A program made the translations under genes and the position numbers. From positions 675,916,314 through 675,980,313 of the forward strand of contig NC_057862.1 in assembly GCF_019393635.1 (NCBI RefSeq): 64,000 nucleotides of DNA, read 5' to 3'. The notes beneath the pieces were generated by a model. It worked only from the letters and a program-made list of their open reading frames with translations, was not told where the DNA came from and searched no databases. This stretch comes from Dromiciops gliroides. Taxonomy: Eukaryota > Chordata > Mammalia > Microbiotheria > Microbiotheriidae. This document shows, piece by piece, positions 47,305-60,164 of the stretch. How positions within the stretch are numbered: position 1 is the first letter of the stretch; each line of letters opens with the position of its first letter.

Positions 47305-49580
47305 TACTTAGTAGAGTACCTGGCAAATAGTAGGCTCTACACAAATGTTAACTATTATTAGCATTACTATTATGTCATGCTGGCTTTATCTAAAACATAT
47401 ACAAGGTAGGCGGGGATTTATGGAACAGAATACAGGGGAGAGGGAGGAGAACAAAACAAAAATAAAGCCTAATGTATAAGTTGGTACTTGAACCAAACAT
47501 TATGGGAAAGTGGCAATTCAAGATCTGGACCAAGAAATATTACCCTGGGTACATGAAACAGAGCTGTACAGAAAATCAATATCCCCTAAAAGGTTAAGGA
47601 GGGAAATACAGAAAACTGTAAGGTTTTCTCCATGGATTTTTAAACTAACTCTTCTTCCTCCTTGAAGTTCCTTAATACCACACTGAACTTTACTCTGTGG
47701 CCAGGTTCTCTCCCAGACCCCTCACTGACGTAGGACTTTGTTCACTGATGATGATAGTGGTCAATGGTTGACTCTTAGATATTGTAACCAGCTCTGAGGC
47801 CATCTCTCCACTAGGGGAGGTGACCAGGATTCCAGTGACTACAAAGACCAAGAAATTGGAAGTGGAAAAGAGCTTAAGTGTCAGGAGAATGGCTTCTCAG
47901 ATCAAGGCCCTTGAGTAAAAAAAAAAAATGAAGGAGAAAGTCTTTCTTTAGTAATTATAGGGACTTTTCTATGTGTTTTAGCAGGGGGAGGGTATAGGAG
48001 CACAAGGAAACTGTAGTCTGATTTACTTCCTCCCTTTATCACCAACCATCTCTCCCTCTTCCCCCACTTTCATTTTTGCTTTTGGTTTTTTTGGTTTTGG
48101 TTTTTGTTTTTGCAGGGCAATGAGGGTTAAGTGACTTGCCCAGGGTCACACAGCTAGTAAGTGTCAAGTGTCTGAGGCCAGATTTGAACTCAGGTCCTCC
48201 TGAATCCAGGGCTGGTACTTTATCCACTGCAGCACCTAGCTGCCCTCCCCCACTTTCCATGAAGCATCCATCACTCTCCTCAAAGTCATGGTTTGTCACT
48301 TGAGGTGAGAAAACTTCAGTCTATAGAAATATACAAACAAACTCCATGGGCTCTAAAACTCAGTGTATGTTATTGATTCTTCCTGAGTATTGTGACCATA
48401 TGTTAATCCAATATTTCTTGAAAATCCATTAATCACCTAGGCCAGAGATATCTACCATGACAGATACAAAAGGAGGAGAAGGCCTGGTCAGCCTTTGTCC
48501 TTTAGGAACTATAAGGAAGAAATGATTCACAACATTCCTAAATGGTTAAAATATCTCCATATTAAACAGTGACACTACCTATAAAGGGTCAAAGAGTTAA
48601 CTCAGGGTAACTTTTTCAGCTCGCAAAGTGTCTACTTATTCTAACCTTAGACAGGAAAATTCCTGTGACCTGTGTCTGACAAAGGCATGCCTCAGATAAT
48701 AAATAGATAAGAGTGCCGATGGTTCCATTAAAACCTTCACACCAATTGGTGTCCTCTGAAGAATTCAGGCAATATGTAGCATGTACTGGCTTAGGAGGCT
48801 TTCTTAGGGACTTACACTAAACTAGGGATCACAAACATAGATCCATAGGGGAACCCATCCAGACCCTCCACAGGTGCACTGCTCTGCTATAAAGAGGCCT
48901 GCCCCCAAGCTCTTTCCTCCTTTTATAGGATTATTGACTTTCAGATTTAAAAGGAGCCTCGGTGACTGCCTACTCCACACCAAACTTGAAGAAGAATCCC
49001 AAATATAATACACTGACAAATGGTCATCACTCTTCACTACCAAGAACTCAGAGCTGAGTGGATAGAAGTTGTGTGATGGATGAAATGTGGAGGGGAGAGA
49101 CTTGAGGCAGAGAGGTTAATGAAAAGGTTACTGCAGTGATCTAAGAGGTTTGGGTGTATGGAAGAGAGAAGAGGATTCATATGGGATTTAGAGAAGGTAG
49201 AAATGGACGGTATTGACAACAGATTGGAGATGGGGGGAATGCCATGGAGGAGTCAAGGATGACTATGAGGCTGCAAATCTGCAGAACTGAAAAGATGGAA
49301 GTGCCTTCAGAAGTAATAATAAGGATGAGAACAGGGGACGATTTGGGGGAAAAATAATTAGCCCTGCCTAGGATTGTGAAAAGTCAGTAGGTAACGCTTT
49401 TTACATTATTCTCATAATGCCACCTGCAATGACCCCACAGATTTCAGCTAACAAGCACTGAATAAGCACATACTATGTGGCAAGTGCCATGCTATATGCT
49501 AGTAATACAAAGACTCAGGGATGAGCCAGGGTGGCACAGTACACAGTCACAATTGGGAAAGCCAAACATCCGATGGTGAA
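47305..49580. repeat. Block X': segmental duplicate of 9590-12563, lying upstream of gene C
   Basis: Order and orientation match block X. It ends about 0.7 kb before gene C's promoter remnant, whereas block X follows gene A's 3' end, so the two blocks mark different junctions of the duplicated units. Confidence 0.8.
48073..48245 (-). repeat. SINE, block X' only
   Basis: Target repeat CCCCCACTTTC; degenerate TTTTG tail. Confidence 0.87.
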
Positions 49581-49724
49581 TCTACAAACACTGGCATATG
49601 CCATCTAAGATTCAGTGCCCTAATGTTGGAGAATAACCCAGAAGTCTGGGGGCCACAGAGAGAAAATGACAACTAAATAGCCTTGTAACAATGCCAATAA
49701 TGTCAAGAGAGGTGGGATGACCTC

Positions 49725-49930
49725 TCTTTGAATTCTGCCGTAGACTTCCCCTAGCAGTGTCATCCTGGAAAAGTTATTTAATCTCTCTCAGCCTCAGTTT
49801 CTTTGTGTGAAAAATGAAGATAATAATAACACAAATCTCACAGCAATATTGTAAGGATCAAATGGCATAATATACGTGCAGACCTTTGCCAACCTAAAAG
49901 GGCAAGATTTACTGTTATTATACTTAATAG
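49725..49930 (+). repeat. MIR/THER1
   Basis: CCTCAGTTTCTTTGTGTGAAAAATG and following text match the core. Confidence 0.65.
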
Positions 49931-50298
49931 CATTACCTTCAGACTAGTAGATACATATAAATCTGCACCCATAAAATCAGGGAATCCCTCAGGAAAGAGA
50001 TTCTATCTTTCCAATAGACCAGGGGGTCCCTGAGTGCAGTGTTAGGAAAGAAGGAATGGAATCTTTTTGTCTATTTCTTTCCTCCAGAATGAAATCTCCA
50101 TGGTGATCCTTTCAGACATCAAAATTTCTAGGTTCAACAAACCTTTAGGAAAGATGACTGGGTGGGTTGGCATTAAACCAGCCCATCTTAGGCCTTCAAG
50201 ATAATACCTGATGATGACTCTGCTCTGAGGTTTCCTGCCCTCACCACAGACTCTGCTTCACTTCCTGTCTTATACCTGAGAGGCAGGGAAAGTTTTGG

Positions 50299-50395
50299 CC
50301 TAGTAACAGACAACTTAGGTAAAAATGAGAGGAGGGAAGGGCCTCAGCAATGCCAACCCCAGCCTGGGTGGGGATAGAGGAGCCCATGATATATA
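50299..50395 (+). promoter_or_regulatory. Gene C promoter remnant, decayed
   Basis: CCTAGTAACAGA at 50299-50310 aligns with gene B's X1-like CCTAGCAACAGA, including flanking GTTTTG. The places of gene B's two CCAAT boxes read CCAAC and CCCAT here, and the TATA element reads TATATACG (from 50390). The order is kept, but each site is altered. Confidence 0.5.
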
Positions 50396-50519
50396 CGTAG
50401 GAGACATCGGGTTGCAGTTCTCAGAATATAGGACGGAAAGCCTAAAGCTTCTCCCAAAAGGAGTTTATTTGAAGAGGCCATGGAGCCACTTTCTGAAGAT
50501 GATGGAGTGTCAGGGGAGG

Positions 50520-50590
50520 TGGAGGTGGTTCTTTCTCTTCAGCCTGGCTTCTCATTCTAGGGGTATTTGCTTTGAGAGATACCCAAGCAG
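50520..50590 (+). pseudogene. Gene C leader exon remnant
   Basis: Ends CAAGCAG/GTAAGCC. The frame that reads LLILGVFALRDTQA matches gene B's leader core, but no ATG stands in that frame before a stop. The nearby ATG codons (about 50498 and 50501) run in another frame, so the leader is shifted. Confidence 0.65.
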
Positions 50591-50689
50591 GTAAGCCTAG
50601 GGGGAAAGAGGTCAGGTAGAGAGGGGAGACACCATAGATCTTTGGATCTGATGGGGGAGACTTGGTCACGGTACTGAAGGGGCTTCAGG

Positions 50690-52380
50690 CAAACCAGGCA
50701 GTCAGTCAACAAGAATTTACTAAGCAATTTGTATATCATGCTAAGTGCTAGGGACACCACAAATACATAAAATAAAACCTAGTCCCTACCCTGAAGGAGC
50801 AAACACTCTAATGAGGGAGATAAAATAGAAAGAAAAAGATGCCTACAAGATACATACAGAGTAGATGAAAGGGAACTTTGGAGAAGAAATCTCTGGCAAT
50901 TTGGGGGAACCAGGAAAGGTCTCCTGGAGATGGTATTTGATCTGAGACTTGAAGGAATCTAGGGAAGCCTAGAGGTGGAGGTAAGGATGGAGAGTATGTG
51001 AGGCATCGGGAACAGTCAGGAGAAAGGCAGGGGGAGGAGCATAGAGTGACATGTGTAGGGAGCAACAAGAAAGCTGCTGGTGGGTAGATGAATGGATGAA
51101 TGGGAGTAAAGTGTAAGGCAGCCAGAGATGCTAGAAGTGTCCATGCTCTGAAAGGTTTTAAGTGCCAAGCAAAGAAGGTAAGAGCTGTTGGGGGTTACTA
51201 ACTAGGAGAATGAAATAGTCAGAGTTATGCTTTAGAGAAATCATGTTGGCAGTTGTGGGAAGGATAGATCAAAGAGGGAAAAGGCTAGAGGTAGGAAGAT
51301 CAGGGAGTAGGTTATTGCATGTGAGAGGGCCCACACAAGAGTCAGGGCTTCATGAGTGAAGAGGAGAGGATTTATAAGAGAACTAACAATGAATCTGAAA
51401 GATCTTATAGTCCAACCTTGTCATCTGACAAACTTGGAAACTGAGGCCCAGAGAGGTTATGTGACTTTCCCAAAGTCGATTAGTATTTTAAATGGGCCAA
51501 TGCTCCTTCTGCCATTCCATATCATTTCCCTACTGTGTTCCAGATATTATGGTAAGCACTCCCTTCTCCCAAGAAACTTGCATATGATTGGACATAAGTA
51601 AATACAAATTAATTTCTGGTTGGGGTAGATCAACTAGCACCTGCAAGAATTAGGGGAAACCTTATAAGAGTTGGACCTGAAGCTGTACTTTAGAGAAAGC
51701 TGGGAATTCTGAAAACTAGAAGTGATGAGGGATCACATTCCAGGCAGGGCAGACTGTCTCAGCAAAGGCCTACAGGACGGAGTTTTGGGTGTGAAGAATG
51801 GTGAGTGGGGCACGCTGACTGAAATGTTGAATTATGAAGGGGAGGTCTATGAAAAAAGCCTCCAAAGGTAAGCTGGGCCCAGGCTATGAATGGCATTAAA
51901 AGCCATTAGCTAGAAAAGTTTGTATTGTATCCCAAAGGTAATAAATAGAGAGCCACTAGAGCTCTTTAGAAAAGAGAGAAATAAGCTTTAACAATCTTAA
52001 ATGGGAAAATTAGAGAAGACTGGTTAGATAAATGAGAAATCTGAAGAAGGGAAACTAACTAGGAAGAAAATGCAGAAGTCCGGATGAGAGGAGATACGGG
52101 CCTGAACTGTGGTAGAAGATGAGTAAATGGAGAGAAAAATGGATTTGAGAGAGATGGTGAAGATGGAATCAGTAGGACTTGGCCATTGGTCAGATATTGG
52201 GAGAAGAGGGGAAGAGGGAAGATAGGAGATGAATCTGAGATTAAAAACTGGAGTCAGTGGAATAATAATGGAGTTCTTGATAGCAATAGAAAGTTAAGGA
52301 GAGGAGTGGGTTTATGGGTAATGAGTTCTGTTTTTGACACATTGAGTTTCAGCTACCTATAGGCAATCTAGTTGGAGATT
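50690..52380. repeat. Old interspersed repeat filling gene C's first intron
   Basis: Two long pieces (50690-51390, 51560-52380) of a family marked by GTGCTAGGGACACC, GACTTGAAGGAATC, GCCACTAGAGCTC and GACACATTGAGTTT. Also present at 12000-12370 and 49080-49400. Family name not recognised. Confidence 0.5.
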
Positions 52381-52842
52381 TCCAAATTAAGGACTTTTAA
52401 AAATAAGCATTTATTAAGCACCCACTATGTGCCAGGCACTATGCTAAATGCTTTAGAAATATCTCATTTGATCATCACAGAAAACCTAAAAGGGAGATGT
52501 CATTATTATCCCAATTTTATGGATAAGGAAAATGAAGCTTGAAGAACTAAAGCAACCTGCCCAGGGTCACACAGCATAAATAAATAAAGCTGGATATGAA
52601 GTCTTCCTGACTACTAGCACAGCACTGGACCACCCATCTGGTGATACTTAGAATGCAAGAGAGAGAACAAGACCAAGATTTGGATATTTAGATTTTTGAG
52701 TCATCTGTATATATTGTCCTTGCTGATGATGGGGGTTGGGGTGGGACAGAGGAAGGGAAAAGGAATGAATGAGAGGAATCACTGGTCCTCTGGTATCCCC
52801 AAACCTGAAACACCTTCTCTTCTTTTCCTTCCTATAATTCAG

Positions 52843-53103
52843 TCCACCATAGGAATGTGGCTCAGGTCACTATAGTGGATACAACACATTCTGTCCCAGA
52901 ATTAAATGCAATTTGCTTCATGGACGATGTTGAAGTGGCATCCTTTAACAATGCACAACATTAAATTAAGATCAAGATGCCCTGGGTGTCCAAAGCACTG
53001 GGAGTCGATTACATTACCCAGGGACATGATTTATTGGTGCACCATTAGCAACAATTCCACTGGTACATCCGATACATAGCAAAGAATGACACTAATCCTA
53101 ACA
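52843..53103 (+). pseudogene. Gene C alpha1 exon remnant
   Basis: 261 bases, the same length as gene B alpha1, acceptor TTCAG intact. VHHRNVAQVTIV and FMDDVEVASF align with gene B; the end KNDTNPN keeps the N86-type sequon. It contains TAA at 52962 and a later TAG, and the donor is GGAAGT. Being far more decayed than introns A/C would suggest, it was probably free of constraint early. Confidence 0.85.
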
Positions 53104-53500
53104 GGAAGTGAAATCTACTCATCTCCCCCCTCTCTTTTCATCATACCTTGTTAATTTCTCTTCCAAGTCCAATAGATTCATCCCCAGTAGATCATAGCAG
53201 TGAAATGGACGTCCTTGGTCCAGCACACTGTTGTTTACTTCCCTGGAGAAAGAGTTTTGAAGAATTTAGCCCTGATCCTTAGGCTTTACCCAGTTCGGTC
53301 ACCATTGTCCTATAATTCTTCAACCCAAGAACTTTCACTACTTCTCAAAATTTCTTAATCAATGAACCTGAATTCGTAAGATGGGGGCTCTATACCCTTG
53401 GTTAGGCCCTCAATTTAGGGATGGGCTGCACTTGATCCTAGTTACTGATCTCCCTCTGTTCATCTGTCCAAGAGAAACCCAACCCAATGTCCTTTCACAG

Positions 53501-53766
53501 GAAACTACACGTGGCAGCTCCTTGCAGACTGTGAAATAGACAATGACAGCAAGGTAAAGAGTCAGGTCCATTTAATTTGGGATGGAGAGGAATATTACAG
53601 GATAGATGAAGAAGTTGGACACTGGGAGAACTTAAAGCCTGAATTCAAGAATCAACAGCATATTCTGGAGAGCTCCTTCTGGACCAACCTAAGGAAACAA
53701 TACATGGATAAATATTGTGTTGACTTGATGAGGAAAATCTTTGGTATTCAAGATTAAAGAATAATA
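53501..53766 (+). pseudogene. Gene C alpha2 exon remnant
   Basis: Nearly identical to gene A over most of its length (ADCEIDND, DGEEYYRIDEEVGHWENLKP, KQYMDKYCVDLMRKI). One base is missing near the end, so the frame runs into TAA; the donor GTGAGT is kept. Confidence 0.88.
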
Positions 53767-53914
53767 GTGAGTGTTTGCATCTCCTCCCAGGAGGCCTAGG
53801 TTATCTCCACCATCCTATGCACTAAGTGGAGCCCTAGAAAAACCAGTATGATGTTTGGCTTCTGACCACAGCTAAAACTCACAATGGGAGTATCAGAGAA
53901 ATGTGAGAAAAATG

Positions 53915-54190
53915 AAGTTTTTTTTCCTTATTTCTTTTTTCTTCCTTTCTGTTCTCAACTTTTACTTTTTCACTATCTGTCCTTCTTTCTTTCCTACCTT
54001 TATTCCTCCTTTTTCTTCTCATCCTTCTTCCTTTACTGTTTTCTTTTTTCACTTTCTACTTCCTTTTTTCTCTCATTTCTTTCTCTTCTCTCTGTCCCTT
54101 TTTTCCATGCTTTCTTCCATTTTCATCTTTCTTTTTTCCTATTTTCTTCTTCCTTTCACCCTTTTTGCTTTGCTCCTTTCTTTCAGTATT
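53915..54190 (+). repeat. Polypyrimidine tract in gene C alpha2-alpha3 intron
   Basis: Expanded relative to gene A; it opens long but meaningless reading frames. Confidence 0.85.
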
Positions 54191-54855
54191 TCTTTTGCTT
54201 AAGTTAAACACCTCCTACTGGTATCTAATCAGGTGTGAGTATGACCCTGGTAGTTTAAAGGCTATGACAGTTGAATATATATTCTGCCCTGTCCTACCAA
54301 GTTGGAAAAACTTTATGTGAAGGCCAAAGAATGAAAGACTATGTGTCTGCTGTCTAGTGAGTCATATAGCCAAATTTAGAAAAACACCAGGTAATGTTTT
54401 ATTTTTATTTTATTGGGTTTGGGGGAAGCAGTGACAGAAACACATGAAGAATAGCCTAGTAAGTATAGTGGGTATGCAATCGACAACAATAGAAGAACAC
54501 TCACAGATGAATTCATGGATCAAATGAAATACTGACCTGTTGAAGATTCTGTTCTTAATCCATCATAGCTGACCAAACTACTTGTAGATGGTTTTAAAAA
54601 CTACTAGGGATATAGTCCTTGATACAAACAGATGTTGACACTATAATTAGTGTTTACCTAGCCCTCTTCTAGGTGTCCAGGGAAATACAAACATATATAA
54701 GCTATCATGCTATTCTCAAAAACCAAATGACTCTGTTGAATGGGGGATGCTGCATTAAGGAGACTGGGAACATTACTGAAGGCAGAGAAAATGGAAGCAT
54801 CAGACATTCACCGAGATTGTGACATGAGACCTTCTTTCTTGATCTCTGTTGACAG

Positions 54856-55133
54856 TGTCCCCTGAAGTGACTTATTATGTCATATCAGCCCAGAAGGAAC
54901 CATCATTCTCTCCTGCACATCCAGAGACTTCTACCCTCAGTGCATCCTGCTGCATTGGGAGAAGAATGGGAAGCTGGGTATGTGGGGAAAGGAGACTTCC
55001 AGTGGTATCCTGCCCAATGTGGATTCCACCTTCTACCTCTGAGTTACCTTAGAGCTCCCACCAGAAGACTCAGGAACAGGTTATACCTGTGTGGTGGAAC
55101 ATGTTGAGCTGAAGACCCCTGCTGTGTATCCAT
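54856..55133 (+). pseudogene. Gene C alpha3 exon remnant
   Basis: 278 bases against 279 in gene A. Small deletions near the 5' end throw the immunoglobulin domain out of frame. Splice signals AG and GT remain. Confidence 0.88.
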
Positions 55134-55259
55134 GTTAGTGCTTCAGCCAGACATTCCCATCACATCCCCAGGATGTCAAGGCCCAAACTGTAGTTCCACT
55201 CCCTTCCCCTTCTTTCATTGAAACTACAACTACTTATATTCTACCCTTTCTCCCTATAG

Positions 55260-55373
55260 TCCCTGAAAAGCCCACAATGGAGAAGCCTGGGGTCCTGGAA
55301 CTGACCATTGTGTTGACTGTCATCCTACTGTTCAGCTGTGCTGGGGCCTTCATAGCATGGAAGATGAAGTCAG
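55260..55373 (+). pseudogene. Gene C transmembrane exon remnant
   Basis: 114 bases, open, one lysine codon shorter than gene A (KMKS against KMKKS). Residues VPEKPTMEKPG are identical to gene A; the core ILLFSCAGAFIAW follows. Confidence 0.85.
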
Positions 55374-55877
55374 GTATGCATGTAATGAGAGTGACAGAAA
55401 GGTATTCGATGGGGAGCTCCCAAGGAGACAGGGGATATTACTATTATATCAACCTCAATAACTGGTTGTAGGAAAATGTTCTGAGAAGAGAATCTCAGAA
55501 CCTTAGAGTCAAAGTGGGACACAGAGACTGTGTAGTCTAAAGTATACCCATTAAAAAAATACCTCAGTAACATCCTGTCTGAATCAAGCTCTCCAAGACT
55601 CAGTTTGTTCAGCTGGAAAATGGCTATGATAATACCACTCACTTCACAGTACTATGATATGTATAACGAGCCAGTCAAACCTTGAAGTGCTATGTAAATA
55701 TTAGTAATTATTAATTATATTTATTAGTAGTAATTGATTATTAATTAATTATTAATACAGTTGGAAACTACTTTGGCCTTTTTTCCTTGTTACACCAAAG
55801 CCAAGTGACATTGTTTACTTAAATTAAGCTTTCAGTCCACTAAAATGCCTAGGCCTTTTGTTTATAGAAAACACTAA

Positions 55878-56000
55878 ACGTATATATATATATGTGTGTG
55901 TATGTATGTATGTATGTATGCATGTATATGTGTGTATATGTATATATGTATATATATGTGTGTGTATATGTGTATATATGTATATATGTATATGTATATT
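55878..56000. repeat. TA/TG/TATG microsatellite, gene C
   Basis: Same locus as 2330-2412, longer and more complex. Confidence 0.85.
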
Positions 56001-56302
56001 CTACTTACTGATATTTTCATCTTAACTATAGGACTTAACATTTATTTATATTCCAATCTGATCTCACCAAATGTAATGAGCATTTGTCAGGTATCTATTA
56101 GCATATAGCTAGATTCTAGTAGCACAGACAAAAGGAAAACAGTCCCTGTTCTCAAAGAGCTTTCATTCTATTGAGTGACACAACATGTTAAACTCCCATT
56201 AAATTTCACCTTATTGTATTCTGCACATTGTTCTGACCTTTAAAGATCTTTTTGGAGCCTGATTGGGTTTTTGGTTTTATTCACAAACATTCAGTGAAAT
56301 CA

Positions 56303-56585
56303 GGGACAGCCATGTGGCTCAGTGGATAAAGCACTTGCCCTGGAGTCAGGAGGACCTGAGTTCTAATCTCACCTCAGATACTTACTAACCGTGGGGCCCT
56401 TGGCAAGTCACTTAACCCTAACTGCCTTAAACATCCAGAGCCATCTCCAGTCATTTTGATGTATATCTGCCATTGGCCCCAGATGACCTTGCATAGCCCT
56501 CCCTCACTTAAATCCAATTCACTGCAAGTCATGACATCACCCTGATGTCATGGTCTTCTTCCTGAATAAAACAACAACAACAACA
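56303..56585 (+). repeat. SINE with CAACAA tail, duplicate of 2705-3008
   Basis: Same element at the equivalent place behind gene C. Confidence 0.8.
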
Positions 56586-57072
56586 ATGACATTAGCTATC
56601 CCTCCTGACTGTGAGTCATCTCCAAAGTTGATGAAGCTGCCATCTATGGCTTCGTACAAGTCCTCACAAACCATGGTGGCTCTTAGTGAACAAACAAGCT
56701 GCCCTTGCTGGACATTCACAAGTCAGTCACTCATCTCCTTCAACTCCTTACCACAAATACGTACTGAGTACTTGTTATGATCAAAGTAAAAGGTAGCATA
56801 GTATAGTGAATAGAGGCTCTCTCTTAAAGATAGGAATGCCTGGATTCAAGTCTCACCTCTGACACATATTGGCTGTGTGAACCTGAACAAGTCATTTGCA
56901 GAACCCCAGGAAACTCTCTAAGACTTCACTGTAAAGGGTTCAAGTATTCACTGGCAGAGGGAGTTCCTCCCTGGGAGTTTCCTACACCCATGACAACATG
57001 GGCCAGGACCAAAAAAAAAAGGAAGAGAGGATGTGACTGTATACTTTAGAAACATTTTGTAGAAATATGTTG

Positions 57073-57218
57073 GGGCAGCTGGGTGGTGCAGTGGATAAAG
57101 CACCAGCCCTGGATTTAGAAGTATCTGAGTTCAAATCCAGCTTCAGACACTTGACACTTACTAACTGTGTGAGCCTGAGCAAGTCACTTAACCCTCATTG
57201 CCCCGGAAAAAAAAAAGA
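57073..57218 (+). repeat. SINE, gene C copy only
   Basis: Target repeat AGAAATATGTT/AGAAATGTGTT; empty in gene A near 3390. Confidence 0.87.
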
Positions 57219-58035
57219 AATGTGTTGATAATTGCCAGTCCATTGCCTTATGGTACAAAGATTCTACCACTTTCCCTTAAAAAAGTTATGGGCTCATTTG
57301 TTCTTTTCCAGACCTACATGTCCTCTTCCATTCACCATTATTCTTCAGAGATCACTGTCAGTAGCTTAGCAATAAATAATCAAAGTGTTTTTAGTACCCT
57401 GAGATGTTCTCAATCCAAGTATGGTGACTTAAGTTTATTAAGGATACTCAGAAGCTCTCCAATCAATGTCATACATGGGCTTCTACTCTTTGTTAACCAT
57501 TTCTGTGATTTATCTCCATGGTGTAATGTCATTTTTCTTTGTAGACACAACAGAATCATTTTCATATCACTTGAAGTTATACTTATGTTAGAAATAGTCA
57601 TTTGTTCTAGCCCAGTAAAAATGCCGGGCGCAAATTTAGATAATGTGTCCATTTCCCTGGATTCCTTATTCACACTGATAGGGACGTAGCTCTAGTTCTG
57701 CCTTCTCTTACCATCATTCAATTCACTCTGAGAAGAGGTCCTCTTCCTTCTTTGAGCTTTCTCTCATGGCAAATGCAGTTTTTAAAAGTACAAAGCTCTT
57801 TATAATTGTGCTAAATGTTCATCACCAATTTCAGTTCAACGACCCTAAATTCTCATTATTTGACATTGGCCTCCTTTAGTATTTATTTTTAGTTATAAGA
57901 TTCTTCCATCTTAAATGTTTTGGAAAAGCTGAGTGGGGAGATGACTACCCTGTATAGCCACATTTCTCTTTCAAATAACTTTTCTCTTTTTCTTCATCAC
58001 AGTTGTTTGTATCTGTTTTAAAGTACATTTTGTCT

Positions 58036-58172
58036 GGGGGCAGCTAGGTGGCAAAGTGGATAAAGCACCGGCCCTGGATTCAGGAGAACCTGAGTTCAAA
58101 TCCAACCTCAAACTTGACGTTGGTCAAGTCACTTAACCCTCATTTCCCTGCAAAAAATAAATAAATAAATAA
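58036..58172 (+). repeat. SINE, gene C copy only
   Basis: Target repeat AAGTACATTTTGTCT/AAGTGCATTTGGTCT; empty in gene A near 4870. Confidence 0.87.
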
Positions 58173-58268
58173 GTGCATTTGGTCTCTCTTGATCAAATTG
58201 CCCTATTAGAATTGTGACCCTTGGCTTCCTACCTATTGTTTCTCTGAAACCTTCCACTCTCTCAAAAT

Positions 58269-58347
58269 CTTTTTTTTTTTTGGGTGAGGCAATTGGGGTT
58301 AAGTGACTTGCCTAGGGTCACACAGCTAATGTGTCAAGTGTCTGAGT
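58269..58347 (-). repeat. SINE, partial
   Basis: Tail and 3' half only, ending at TCTGAG. Confidence 0.75.
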
Positions 58348-60164
58348 TCCTAAAGGTTATTCAAGGAGAGTGTTAGCTCTGGCAGGTTCTACCCAGCTGC
58401 AAAAGCTCCAAGTGTGGCCCCAGTGTACTTCTGTGCTTCTGTTCTTTGGGTTCTATTCCAGATAAAGATAGAGTTTCTCATCACCAAGAGACCAGGTGAT
58501 GATTTCCTTTGGCCTCAGCCATTTGTGAAAAGTCTACACACTAAGGCAGGGAGAGACAGTGCTCTGCATCTGTGTAGGAAGTACCCTTTTGATTTCATGT
58601 ATTGTATTGTTATTATGTTCTTATTTTCCTCAATGAAGATTGTATAGAAATTACCTTGGAAATAATTGGCAAGAATATATTGTTATTTAATAATTAATAC
58701 TCTATGGAATACTACACACATGACTGAAATAAGTACATTTTGTAGATTACTGAAGGTATTAGAATGTCACTTCATCCCCTGGAGGTTCACTGACTGAATA
58801 TTTACCATAACTCCAATAGCAAGCAACATGACAGAAATGACAGGCACCTCATCCTATTCCCCACATATTTTCTATCCCCTTTGTTAGGTCTTTATATTTT
58901 AAAAGCTTCTAATTCTCATGTAGTTTAGAGGTTATGATGTGGCGTACTGACATCTATTAAAAATGTTATGAAAATTTTTATGAATCAATATTATGTCCAG
59001 GCAATTGTGGATAATCATTTGATCTGTGGTCACACTATTATCATTCTTTTATCTTTTATTGTTTGAGTTCTCAAGGATATTTTGAGGTCTTTATTTTCAG
59101 GATGTGGATTTATCATGTGTCTGTCCATGAAAAATATAGAGCTTCTTATTCTCACTTTGGTGGTGGTATTTTTATCTTGTTATTCTCATCTTTTCTAGTA
59201 GGGCTCATGTAGAAATAGTCTTGAGGCAAGTCAGTATCCTGCTATCTTCCATTATTATTGTTATTACTCTTCTTATTGTTGTTATAGTTCTTATTATCAT
59301 TATTATGAGAAATGTGGAGGCAAAGGGCACTTTCAGGAAAGTGTTTCAGGGAGGGTTTCTTGGGTGACAGAAAAAGCATACAAATCAAAGAGTTTTTTGA
59401 AAACTAAGGAACCCTAGTCAGATTTAGGAGTTCAGCTTCTGAGAACAGGAGTGGCCTTGCGTGGAGACAGAAAATCAAATGAAGTGACTTCTCAAGTGCT
59501 TCAACAGATAGTGGATCCTCTGTTAATGGCTCTACTTGTTTGGAAGAATTCAAGAACCAAAATGGGAATACAGAGAATAGTGGTGAAGAGTATGGGATGG
59601 AATGGGTAGGATGAAAATTAAGGAAAAATAACTCCATTGGGAAGCAACAAGAATATATGGTTTTATCTAAGTATAAAATTTTCAAAACTGTTGTCTCCTC
59701 TTCCACTTCTCCCATTAGCATCAGGCTATGAGCACAGATCAAACTAGAGACCTTTGTTCACAGTTTCATCAGGTCAGTTTGAGGGATGTTTTCCTTTTCC
59801 CTCTTCTCCAGCTCTTCCAGCACAATAAAGGAATGGATATACCAAGGACAGAATTCCAGGCAAGTCAATCTCTTTCCTCCTTGGGCTTCCCTGAACATTA
59901 GTCCTAATGCTGTCCCTGGCTGATCTCTTTCTACCAGAAATATTTTTGTTCTTTGACACAGGGACGAAAGAAGAACTCTTTGAAAAGTAATAAGTCATGA
60001 ATATCTGATTTTTATAAATTATTATGAATTTCATTTTAAATAGCAAGCCCACAGAAACATGCATTTACTGCCATTTTACTTAATAACAAATTAATGTGTA
60101 TAATATGCCCATAACAGTGTATTAGTTTATTCCCCTATTCACTTCAATTCAACATGCATTTCAA

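Noticed and set aside
53884-54207. Two overlapping 99-107 residue frames rich in F and S
   Set aside because: Same intronic polypyrimidine tract in gene C.
150-55373. MHC class II genes, suggested by the X1-like box
   Set aside because: The exon set (alpha1, alpha2 with C101/C164, alpha3) is class I; class II chains have only two extracellular domains.
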